Assembly: GCA_020634315.1 (NCBI GenBank)
Contig: JACKBV010000001.1
Span: 248,001-312,000, forward strand
DNA from: Ardenticatenaceae bacterium
GTDB taxonomy: Bacteria > Chloroflexota > Anaerolineae > Promineifilales > Promineifilaceae
Reading direction: 5' to 3'
Length of the DNA: 64,000 nt
The notes below the pieces were generated by a model that was not told the DNA's origin, ran no database searches, and saw nothing but the letters and a program-made list of their open reading frames with translations. Positions 53,247 through 60,843 of the stretch are shown here, one piece after another. Both the position numbers and the translations under genes were made by a program. How positions within the stretch are numbered: position 1 is the first letter of the stretch; every line of letters starts with the position of its first letter.

Positions 53247-53969
53247 ATGGATATTACCAAAGGGTTTACCTTTATTACAGAAGACGAACGTTGGTTGACA
53301 AAAGTCGGCATTGGCGCAGCCATCATGCTGGTTTCCATGCTGCTGTTTGGCATCCCGATGCTTCTCCTGGTTGGCTATCAACTGGCTGTAACACGCAATG
53401 TGATGAATGGAGAAAAGCAACCCTTGCCAGAGTGGGACGATTTTGGCAAATATTTTATGGATGGGCTTTACATCACATTGGCGCGTCTGGTATACACACT
53501 GCCATTTTGGCTGCTGGTGTGCATCGGTACCGCAATCACAGTGCTGCCGGCAATTGGTGCAGAATCGGCCAGTGATGAAGTGGCCGGTTTGTTGGCAGGG
53601 ACAGCAGTCATTGTTTGGGTGATTTTGGGCTGTCTTGGGCTTCTACTGGGTTTGGCCCTCTTTTTCATCGCCCCCGCAATTAGCATCCAATATGTGCGTA
53701 CCGGCGAATTAGGCGCATGCTTCCGGTTCGGTGAAGTGATCGCCATTGCCCGTGAAAACATGGGCGACATTATCCTCGTTGCCGTAGCTTTAATTGTTGT
53801 CAATTTCGTTGTGCAAGCAGTGATCGGTGCCTTAGGAGCTACTGGCTGTGGTTTGATTATCGCCATTCCACTGGCATGGGTTGTCTACCCCTGGATTTCG
53901 CTGAGTGCCGGGCACCTTTACGGCCAAATCGCAGCAAAAATAGAGGGAAAGGGCATGGCAGCCTACTAG
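53247..53969 (+). CDS. DUF4013 membrane protein
   Basis: 240 residues with about five hydrophobic helices. FTFITEDERWLTKVGIGA, GYQLAVTRNVMNGEKQPLPEWDDFGKYF and the Gly-rich last helix match DUF4013, common in archaea and Chloroflexota and of unknown function. AAGGAGAG precedes the ATG. Own promoter and a shared terminator make it monocistronic. It contains none of the ACGGCCGT palindromes. Confidence 0.85.
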   Translation: MDITKGFTFITEDERWLTKVGIGAAIMLVSMLLFGIPMLLLVGYQLAVTRNVMNGEKQPLPEWDDFGKYFMDGLYITLARLVYTLPFWLLVCIGTAITVLPAIGAESASDEVAGLLAGTAVIVWVILGCLGLLLGLALFFIAPAISIQYVRTGELGACFRFGEVIAIARENMGDIILVAVALIVVNFVVQAVIGALGATGCGLIIAIPLAWVVYPWISLSAGHLYGQIAAKIEGKGMAAY

Positions 53970-54006
53970 AAACAGGCATTCGCTCATCATCCCATCCTTC
54001 AAAATG

Positions 54007-54038
54007 AAAAAGGCGCACCCAATTGGGTGCGCCTTTTT
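54007..54038. terminator. Bidirectional terminator
   Basis: AAAAAGGCGCACCC (54007-54020) and GGGTGCGCCTTTTT (54025-54038) form a 14-bp stem with an AATT loop. T-runs occur in both directions, between two convergent genes. Confidence 0.9.
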
Positions 54039-54057
54039 GCGGGAGGAAAGAGGATGA

Positions 54058-55146
54058 TTAACTGTTATTCTTGATGTCTGTCGGGTCATCGACCGGCAGC
54101 GTTTCGAGAACAGATGATATTTTGCCAGGGTCCTCGTATATCGTGATGTCCGGATCGTCATTGGACGCCTGCACCGGATAAGGACGCGTGCCAAATTGGG
54201 TTAGCATTACCGCGCCTAAGCCGATGGCAAAGAGGATGCCACTGACCAATCCAAACAGGGGCAGGAAAGCATCTAACAGACCTAACCCCAAGGTCATCAG
54301 CATGGTACCGACGGCGGCTGTCATGGGCAGAGACCGGTTCTTTAATTTGAGCGGGTCTGCCAGCCATTGTCCAGCCAGGCTGCCAACGCCAATCCAGCCA
54401 AAGATGAGCGCGGCGGCGAAGCCGATAGCCAAAGCAATGACAACGCCAAAGCCCAGGATACCGATGCAAACAATGAGCAAGATAGCCGAAATGATGCTGA
54501 GTAGGGCAATGATGGAGGGGACGGCTACGGCCGTTAACAACCCCACCGCACCACTGGCAACCGGCTTCCGCTGCACCGCCGTCTGCACCTGCCGCAAATG
54601 ATTGGGCAGCAGCGAAGCGGCCGCAAAGGCAAGCGCACCCAGCACCAGGCTGTTGATTGCCGCTTCGGCAACATCGCCAAAGAAGCTGCGGTCACGGGAC
54701 GGCCGTTCCACATGCACATCTTGGGCAGGCGCTACCGAATCAAAACCCCTATCTTCAGCAATCGACCCAATGGTCGAGAAAAAGTTATCCAGCTCATCAA
54801 TGCTAGAACAGCTTAAGCCAGATTCTGTTTCATCCGTGAGGGTGCCATTCATAAGCACACACTCGCCATGGATAACGGCCGTACCAGTTGCTTCCAAATC
54901 ACCATTGAAGAGAACAATATCGCCGTTCACTTCACCAGCAACCTGGGCATCACCATTAAAAACAACAACATTCCCGTTAACCGTGGCACCCTCTTCGACT
55001 TGCAGATCTTCACCAAATACAGTGACGTCATTATTGATGACCTCACCAGCTTCCACAACCGTATCGAACGAAGGCGCAGCCAGAGCAACACCGGTCGGTA
55101 CGGTCATCACCAACAAGATAATTGCGAGAATTGCAAAACGTTTCAT
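54058..55146 (-). CDS. Exported bactofilin-like membrane protein
   Basis: 362 residues. Signal peptide (MKRFAILAIILLVMTVPTGVALA), then a repeated beta-helix of the polymer-forming (bactofilin) kind, with turns NNDVTVFGEDLQVEEGATV, NGNVVVFNGDAQVAGEV and NGDIVLFNGDLEATGTAV. After an acidic linker come about five membrane helices (GALAFAAASLL, IIALLSIISAILLIV and others). It is the last gene of the sigma/anti-sigma operon, so probably an envelope-stress effector. Confidence 0.8.
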   Translation of the reverse strand: MKRFAILAIILLVMTVPTGVALAAPSFDTVVEAGEVINNDVTVFGEDLQVEEGATVNGNVVVFNGDAQVAGEVNGDIVLFNGDLEATGTAVIHGECVLMNGTLTDETESGLSCSSIDELDNFFSTIGSIAEDRGFDSVAPAQDVHVERPSRDRSFFGDVAEAAINSLVLGALAFAAASLLPNHLRQVQTAVQRKPVASGAVGLLTAVAVPSIIALLSIISAILLIVCIGILGFGVVIALAIGFAAALIFGWIGVGSLAGQWLADPLKLKNRSLPMTAAVGTMLMTLGLGLLDAFLPLFGLVSGILFAIGLGAVMLTQFGTRPYPVQASNDDPDITIYEDPGKISSVLETLPVDDPTDIKNNS

Positions 55147-55219
55147 GACGCTTTCTCCTTACTGTTGAATTTGCCGCGTACCTTCCGCAGTCTATCCATA
55201 CAAAGCATATAAAAATCCA

Positions 55220-55783
55220 CTAACTATTCAGCGAACGTACACGAGTCAGGCTCATGCTCGGCCAGCCAATCAACTGCCGGTAAACGCCACTCCACACAGA
55301 CACAATACCAATCATGACCAGTAACCAACCTAAAACGGCCGGTTGTTGGACAACAAATTCGCCCAGGCCATTCAACAACGCATTCAACACAGCACCAATC
55401 ACTTGGACAATTTGCGCAGCGCTTTGAATAAGGCTGCTCACAACCCCTGGTTGTGTCACCACTGAACCATACTGGCTGATTGCCCATATACCAATCAATA
55501 TTGGCAATGTGCCACTGAACAGCAGCAGCATATAAATGGCACCAATCAGCCCAACCCGATAACGGGTATTGGGCAGACGCGCCAGGGTGCGCTGTGTGAA
55601 ATCCGCTGCCGGACTGAGCAACGGTGTCTGGCGAAAGAGCTGGTCAATTGTTAACAATGCCTGCCATTCGCGCATGCAAGGTGGGCATACTCGCAAATGA
55701 TCGGCCAGCAGTGGCTGTTGCTCATCTGCCAGCTCGCCATCGAGCGCCTCCATCATCATGACATAGATCTCTTCGTGTTCCAT
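55220..55783 (-). CDS. Zinc-binding anti-sigma factor (zf-HC2)
   Basis: 187 residues. His29-x3-Cys33-x2-Cys36 in ADHLRVCPPCMREW is the ZAS/zf-HC2 zinc motif that holds the ECF sigma factor. Two membrane helices follow (about 78-102 and 148-168). It should keep the sigma factor encoded 28 bases upstream at the membrane until a signal arrives. Confidence 0.88.
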   Translation of the reverse strand: MEHEEIYVMMMEALDGELADEQQPLLADHLRVCPPCMREWQALLTIDQLFRQTPLLSPAADFTQRTLARLPNTRYRVGLIGAIYMLLLFSGTLPILIGIWAISQYGSVVTQPGVVSSLIQSAAQIVQVIGAVLNALLNGLGEFVVQQPAVLGWLLVMIGIVSVWSGVYRQLIGWPSMSLTRVRSLNS

Positions 55784-55811
55784 CAGCTACCTCTTCTTAA
55801 TCTTCTCTTCT

Positions 55812-56402
55812 TTAAATGGCTACGGCCGTTTCCATTGCCGGATCCAAGCCATATTGCATACCAACTTCGGCAAGCTGTCGCCGGGCGCGGAATAAACGGG
55901 ACTTAATGGCGCTAACACTGGTGTCCATCATTTCGGCAATCTCTTCATAAGACAAATCGTGCCAATAACGCAGCACAACCGTTTGCCGATAATCTTCTGG
56001 CAGCTCTTGCAAAAGAGCCTGCACCATGTCCTGCTGTTCTTGAATGAGCACTTGCGCCTCTGGCCCCTTTGAACTTTGCGTTTTGAGGGCCGGGTGTGGT
56101 GGCAATGGCTCATCAATTGATAACAACAACGCCCGCCGTTTCCGAATCACATCAATGCAGTAATTTGATGTAATCGACAAAATCCACGTACTAAATTTGT
56201 GCGCCGGGTTATAGGTGTCCAGACGTGTGTAAGCGCGTATAAACGCTTCCTGTGCGGCCTCTTCCGCTTCGCCAGAATTATTGAGCATGCGGTAGGCCAG
56301 GTTATACACAGGCGTCTGGTAAGCTTCGATCAAATGACCGAATGCCGTTTTATCACCTTTTCTGGCTTGTTCGAGCCAAACCTGTTCCTCGTTCACTTCC
56401 AA
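55812..56402 (-). CDS. ECF RNA polymerase sigma factor (RpoE-like)
   Basis: 196 residues. Region 2 (FGHLIEAYQTPVYNLAYRML, FIRAYTRLDTY, FSTWILSITSNYCID) and region 4 (LQELPEDYRQTVVLRYWHDLSYEEIAEMM, SAIKSRLFRARRQL) are complete. It directs RNA polymerase to a special promoter set, probably including its own operon. The anti-sigma and bactofilin-like genes follow. The last residues (METAVAI) are encoded by a palindrome copy at 55822. Confidence 0.93.
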   Translation of the reverse strand: MEVNEEQVWLEQARKGDKTAFGHLIEAYQTPVYNLAYRMLNNSGEAEEAAQEAFIRAYTRLDTYNPAHKFSTWILSITSNYCIDVIRKRRALLLSIDEPLPPHPALKTQSSKGPEAQVLIQEQQDMVQALLQELPEDYRQTVVLRYWHDLSYEEIAEMMDTSVSAIKSRLFRARRQLAEVGMQYGLDPAMETAVAI

Positions 56403-56449
56403 TCTCCTAAATGTTCACCACCCATTACGCAGTCGGTTTACAAAGGTTG

Positions 56450-56515
56450 CACAAAAAAAGAAAAACGACGGAAAACGCGGAATTTGCTAAAAAGCGACCG
56501 TGTTGTCCGTCGTTT
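56450..56515 (-). terminator. Probable terminator of threonine synthase
   Basis: On the minus strand AAACGACGG (56507-56515) pairs with CCGTCGTTT (56463-56471) across a long loop of about 35 bases, followed by TTCTTTTTTTG. The loop is longer than usual. Confidence 0.5.
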
Positions 56516-56546
56516 AGTCGATTGGTTGATTGTTGTCGTCAGTCGC

Positions 56547-57608
56547 TTAGCGGTCCTGGTGGGTCAGGTATGCTTCGAGGGCGTCTACGTTGGCGGAGAG
56601 AGTTTTGGGGGAGGATGCCTGGTCAACGGCCGTTCCTGGGTCTTTCAAACCATGACCGGTGAGCACGCAAACGGCCGTTTTATCGACCGGGTCAATCGCC
56701 CCTTGTTCAATTTGCTGTTTAAGGGCGGCAATCCCCGTGGCCGAAGCTGGCTCCACAAAAATCCCTTCCAATTTTGCCAACATGTGCCAGCTCGCCAAAA
56801 TATCAGCATCAGAAACGGCCGTAATAATGCCGCCCGACTCATCCAACGCCTGCAACGCTTGCCGCCATCGTGCCGGGTTGCCAATGCGAATCGCCGTGGC
56901 AATAGTTTCCGGCTTAGACACCACCTCTCCCTTCACAATGGGCGCAGAACCGGCTGCCTGTCCGCCTAAAATTTGTGGCAGCCCCTTGCCATACTGCTGA
57001 TACCCCATCCAATATGCGGTGATATTACCGGCGTTGCCCACCGGCAAACAGTGCCAATCTGGCGCATGTCCATCAAGCTGATCGCAAATCTCAAACGAAC
57101 CGGTCTTTTGCCCTTCCAGCCGCCAGGGATTGATCGAATTGACCAGAACAATGGGCTGCCGCTCCACAATTTCGCGCACCATGTTCAAGCCATCATCAAA
57201 CGAGCCATCTATACTGATAACTTCTGCGCCATAAGCCAGGCTGGCGGCCAATTTACCCAGAGCAATTTTCCCTTCGGGAACCAGCACCAGACAGCGCAGT
57301 CCGGCACGCGCTGCATAAGCAGCGGCGCTGGCCGCCGTATTGCCCGTGCTGGCACAAATAACCGTCTTGGCTCCTTCGTGTACCGCCTGCGTAATGGCGG
57401 CCGTCATGCCCCGATCTTTAAAAGACCCGGTCGGATTAAGCCCCTCATATTTCAAGTAAAGCTTCAATCTCGCCTTGGGTGCAATCGTTTCCGCCAGCCG
57501 ATCCGCCCGGATCAATGGCGTATTGCCTTCATTTAAGGTGATGACCCGCACATTTTCAGCAAACGGCAGGTGTTTACGGTAAGTGTGAATAATGCCTTGC
57601 CAACTCAT
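56547..57608 (-). CDS. thrC: Threonine synthase
   Basis: 353 residues. Converts O-phosphohomoserine to threonine using PLP bound to Lys64 in NPTGSFKDRGM. TVICASTGNTAASAAAYAARAG and LPVGNAGNITAYWMGYQQY are the conserved segments of the short, Thermus-type enzymes. A TATAAT eight bases before the ATG suggests a leaderless message. That box directly follows the terminator of the upstream LysM gene. Confidence 0.95.
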   Translation of the reverse strand: MSWQGIIHTYRKHLPFAENVRVITLNEGNTPLIRADRLAETIAPKARLKLYLKYEGLNPTGSFKDRGMTAAITQAVHEGAKTVICASTGNTAASAAAYAARAGLRCLVLVPEGKIALGKLAASLAYGAEVISIDGSFDDGLNMVREIVERQPIVLVNSINPWRLEGQKTGSFEICDQLDGHAPDWHCLPVGNAGNITAYWMGYQQYGKGLPQILGGQAAGSAPIVKGEVVSKPETIATAIRIGNPARWRQALQALDESGGIITAVSDADILASWHMLAKLEGIFVEPASATGIAALKQQIEQGAIDPVDKTAVCVLTGHGLKDPGTAVDQASSPKTLSANVDALEAYLTHQDR

Positions 57609-57616
57609 AACGATCC

Positions 57617-57622
57617 ATTATA
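57617..57622 (-). promoter_or_regulatory. TATAAT box eight bases before thrC
   Basis: Minus-strand TATAAT (57617-57622); the ATG is at 57608. No clear -35 box; the region behind it is the terminator of the preceding gene. Confidence 0.45.
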
Positions 57623-57631
57623 TACCAAAAA

Positions 57632-57660
57632 AGAAGCCTGGCTTCTACGGCCAGGCTTCT
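57632..57660 (-). terminator. Terminator of the LysM lipoprotein gene
   Basis: AGAAGCCTGGC (57632-57642) and GCCAGGCTTCT (57650-57660) form an 11-bp stem with a seven-base loop; on the minus strand TTTTTTGG follows. Confidence 0.85.
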
Positions 57661-57690
57661 TGCTTATTTATCAAGGAAAAGGGGTTCGCC

Positions 57691-58662
57691 TCATCCGCCA
57701 GGAATAACCAATGTTTGTCCTACATAAATGACATAGGGTGATTCCAGGCCATTTGCCTCGGCAATGGTCGGCCAGGCAACACCATACTGTAAGGAGATGA
57801 GGAACAATGTTTCGCCCGTTTTAACAACATGGGTGAACTGCGGCGTGGGGCCAGGTGTGCTCACCGGAATTTTAATGATTTGCCCGGCAACAATCTGGTT
57901 GGGGTTAACAATGCCATTTGCTTCGGCAATTTGTATCCAACTAAGCCCATATTTCAGCCCAATGCGGAACAGGTTATCGCCAGCCTGAACGGTGTAGGTC
58001 GTTTCTGTGGCGGGCGATGGCGTTGGTTCAGGGGTCGGCTCGGCGGAAGCTGTTGCACTGCCGGGGAGCTTCAAAACTTGCCCAATTTTGATGTCATTGG
58101 GGTTGCTAAGGCCATTAAGTTCGGCCAGTGTCACCCAGGAAACGCCATATTGCAAACCGATGCGATAGAGGTTTTCTCCGGTGACAACGGTGTGCGTGTC
58201 GGGCATGGTGGCGTTGGTTTCGGCCGTATCTGTTGCTGTTTCTTCGGTTGTCTCGGCAACAGGTGTTTCCGCGCTGGTGTCTGTTTCAGCAACGGCCGTT
58301 TCCTCGGCTGCCGGCTCTTCTTCTGTGCTATCAGGCATCGGCGTAGCCGTTGGTGTCTCTTCAATGCGTGGCGTGTCACTCTCTTCAGCAGATTCTTCGC
58401 CTTCCGGAGCAGGATAGGCAGAAGTAGCCTCATCACCGGCGGCCGCATCGGTACTGCTTTCGCCAGTATTTGCTTCCGTGCCAGTTTCATCTGCCGGAGT
58501 CGTGTCGTCCGTTACCACATCTTCTGCACGCGTTTCATCGGTTGCGGTGTTATTGGTTTCGGTATTGTTTGACTGTGAAAACGGCCGTACACATCCGCCC
58601 AATACCAAAGAAACAACCAACAAAAGTGCGAGTAGGGAGAAAATACGTCGTTGGGAAATCAT
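57691..58662 (-). CDS. Lipoprotein with three LysM domains
   Basis: 323 residues from ATG 58662 (58665 is equally near the AAGGAGGT site). Lipobox LGGC (Cys24), then an acidic Thr/Glu/Ala-rich linker of about 130 residues, then three LysM repeats (HTVVTGENLYRIGLQYGVSW, TYTVQAGDNLFRIGLKYGLSW, THVVKTGETLFLISLQYGVAW). It should bind peptidoglycan or another glycan at the surface; no enzyme domain is visible. A strong promoter stands upstream and a terminator follows, so it is monocistronic. Confidence 0.88.
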   Translation of the reverse strand: MISQRRIFSLLALLLVVSLVLGGCVRPFSQSNNTETNNTATDETRAEDVVTDDTTPADETGTEANTGESSTDAAAGDEATSAYPAPEGEESAEESDTPRIEETPTATPMPDSTEEEPAAEETAVAETDTSAETPVAETTEETATDTAETNATMPDTHTVVTGENLYRIGLQYGVSWVTLAELNGLSNPNDIKIGQVLKLPGSATASAEPTPEPTPSPATETTYTVQAGDNLFRIGLKYGLSWIQIAEANGIVNPNQIVAGQIIKIPVSTPGPTPQFTHVVKTGETLFLISLQYGVAWPTIAEANGLESPYVIYVGQTLVIPGG

Positions 58663-58756
58663 CATTGCACCTCCTTGCCAGCTTGCAACAAACAACCCCT
58701 CACAAGCAGCAAAATTTTTTGGCGTAAATGCAAAAGCAACCCTTTCATTTCAACAT

Positions 58757-58786
58757 AATATAGCACGAATGCTTCTTTACGTAAAG
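58757..58786 (-). promoter_or_regulatory. LysM lipoprotein promoter with palindromic operator
   Basis: Minus-strand TTTACG (58780-58785), 17-base spacer, TATATT (58757-58762). The -35 box lies inside a perfect 12-bp palindrome CTTTACGTAAAG (58775-58786), a possible repressor site. Confidence 0.6.
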
Positions 58787-58805
58787 TAATGGCAGAGTGG
58801 CGCAT

Positions 58806-58865
58806 TTAGCCCCTGTCTGGAGCTGGCAGCGTCACAGTTGCAAGAGGCTCGCAGACAAGGGCTAA
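58806..58865 (-). terminator. Long imperfect hairpin after urocanase
   Basis: TTAGCCC-TGTCTG-GAGC (58806-58824) pairs with GCTC-CAGACA-GGGCTAA (58847-58865) with single-base interruptions. No U-run follows, so it may be a terminator-like end or another structured RNA. Confidence 0.45.
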
Positions 58866-58880
58866 GAAGAAGCCATCTCA

Positions 58881-60524
58881 TTACATCATTGGAATTTTTA
58901 CCCCGCGTTCGCGGGCAACTTCAACGGCTCTTTCATACCCGGCATCCACGTGGCGCACAACCCCCATGCCGGGATCAACAGTGAGCACACGCTGCAAGCG
59001 TGCCGCTGCTTCTGGCGTGCCGTCGGCGACAATAACCTGCCCGGCATGCAAACTATACCCAATCCCCACACCACCACCATGATGGAAGCTAACCCAGGTG
59101 GCGCCACTAACCGCGTTGATCAAAGCATTCAAAATCGGCCAATCCCCAATGGCGTCAGACCCATCTTTCATGCTTTCTGTTTCCCGATTGGGGCTGGCAA
59201 CGGAACCGGAGTCAAGGTGATCGCGGCCAATCACAATCGGCGCTTTGATCTTGCCGCTGGCAACCAGTTCATTGAACTTCAGGCCAGCTTTGGCGCGTTC
59301 GCCATACCCCAACCAACAAATGCGGGCTGGCAAACCCTGAAAGTGAACCTGTTCCTGTGCCATTTTAATCCAGCGATGTAAATGTTCATCTTCTGGGAAG
59401 AGTTCAAGGATGGCGGCATCGGTCGCGTAGATGTCTTCTGGGTCGCCGCTAAGGGCTGCCCAACGGAATGGTCCTTTTCCTTCGCAGAATAACGGCCGTA
59501 TATAAGCCGGAATAAACCCAGGATAACTAAACGCATCCGTCACCCCCGCATCAAGGGCACGCTGGCGCAAATTATTGCCATAGTCAAAAACAATCGCGCC
59601 CCGCTTTTGGAAAGCAACCATAGCCGCACATTGTTGCGCCATGGATAAACCAGAACGGCGCATAAATTCAGCGGGGTCTTCTTCCCGCAGCTTCTTGGCC
59701 GCATCAAACTCCATGTCATGAGGAAAGTAAGCCAGGTAATCATGCGCAGGCGTCTGATCCGTAATGATGTCAGGGATCGTGTCGCGGTTCAACAATTCGG
59801 GATAAATATCAGCTGCATTGCCAATGAGGCCAATGGAACGAGGTTCACGGTTATCAACATAATACTGCACACGCCGCAAAGCATCTTCCAAATTTTCGGC
59901 AACTTCATCAATGTAACGGTGCTCCATGCGCCGCCGCGCACGCCATTCATCTACTTCAACAACCAGGCCAACACCGCCATTCATCGTAATCGCCAACGGC
60001 TGCGCCCCGCCCATTTCTCCCAGACCAGCGGTCAGCACCCACTTCCCTGCCAGCGAAGGCCAGCCCGCCTGGCGTGCAGCAGCCGCAAAAGTCTCGAAAG
60101 TTCCCTGCAAAATGCCTTGTGTGCCAATGTAAATCCAGCTGCCGGCAGTCATTTGCCCATACATGATCAAGCCTTCAGCTTCCCATTTGTCAAAATTCTC
60201 CTGAGTAGCCCAATGGGGAACGATGTTAGAATTGGCAATCAGGACGCGGGGGGCATCGCGATGTGTGCGGAATACAGCAACGGGTTTGCCGCTTTGCACC
60301 AGTAACGTTTCATCATCTTCCAATTCACGCAAGCTGTTGAGGATGGCATCAAACGCCTCCCAATTACGCGCAGCGCGTCCTCGTCCGCCATAGACAATCA
60401 AGTTTTCCGGATCACCGGCAACTTCCGGGTCTAAATTGTTTTGCAACATACGATAGGCTGCTTCTTGCAACCAGCCTTTACAATGTAACTGTGTCCCAGT
60501 GGGGGCTTTGATAATTCGTGGCAT
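58881..60524 (-). CDS. hutU: Urocanate hydratase (urocanase)
   Basis: 547 residues. Converts urocanate to imidazolone propionate in histidine breakdown, with tightly bound NAD. YGGRGRAARNWEAF, GQMTAGSWIYIGTQGILQGT, WVLTAGLGEMGGAQPLA and FSYPGFIPAYIRPLFCEGKGPFRW are the family's conserved blocks, and GGGVGIGYSLHAGQV completes the C-terminus. No other hut gene is in the window. A TTGACA at 60590-60595 (minus) is a possible -35 box, but no good -10 box follows. Confidence 0.97.
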   Translation of the reverse strand: MPRIIKAPTGTQLHCKGWLQEAAYRMLQNNLDPEVAGDPENLIVYGGRGRAARNWEAFDAILNSLRELEDDETLLVQSGKPVAVFRTHRDAPRVLIANSNIVPHWATQENFDKWEAEGLIMYGQMTAGSWIYIGTQGILQGTFETFAAAARQAGWPSLAGKWVLTAGLGEMGGAQPLAITMNGGVGLVVEVDEWRARRRMEHRYIDEVAENLEDALRRVQYYVDNREPRSIGLIGNAADIYPELLNRDTIPDIITDQTPAHDYLAYFPHDMEFDAAKKLREEDPAEFMRRSGLSMAQQCAAMVAFQKRGAIVFDYGNNLRQRALDAGVTDAFSYPGFIPAYIRPLFCEGKGPFRWAALSGDPEDIYATDAAILELFPEDEHLHRWIKMAQEQVHFQGLPARICWLGYGERAKAGLKFNELVASGKIKAPIVIGRDHLDSGSVASPNRETESMKDGSDAIGDWPILNALINAVSGATWVSFHHGGGVGIGYSLHAGQVIVADGTPEAAARLQRVLTVDPGMGVVRHVDAGYERAVEVARERGVKIPMM

Positions 60525-60843
60525 AGTTCAATCCTGTGGGATGGATGACAAGACAGAGATTATTCTTCTCATCCAAAAGTAGTGGAATTTGTCAACCTCT
60601 TTTACAATATATTTTTATGTGACGCTTTGTGAGGAACAACAATTTGTCACATACATTAGCGCATCAGATAGGAGCAGTGACCAGGAGTGGCGTGCTACTA
60701 TGTCAAGATTGATAACGCTATGCTATAATTTTAGCTAATTTTTATCCAGTATGGTATCAGTGGGCGGATGATGATCCCAAATGACCAATCTGGCCCAGGC
60801 GTGGCTGGCGCGTAGTTATGCTCACCCGACTCAAGGAATCTTT
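60525..60843. other. Divergent intergenic region between hutU and the hybrid kinase
   Basis: Contains a TTGACA on the minus strand (60590-60595) toward hutU and a TATAAT on the plus strand (60724-60729) toward the kinase, whose -35 region is weak. The plus-strand frame is open from 60781, but AAGGAA before ATG 60844 decides that start. Nothing else recognised. Confidence 0.5.

Noticed and set aside
60567..60595. A complete hutU promoter from the TTGACA at 60590
   Set aside because: No acceptable -10 box stands 16-19 bases away; only the -35-like word is clear.
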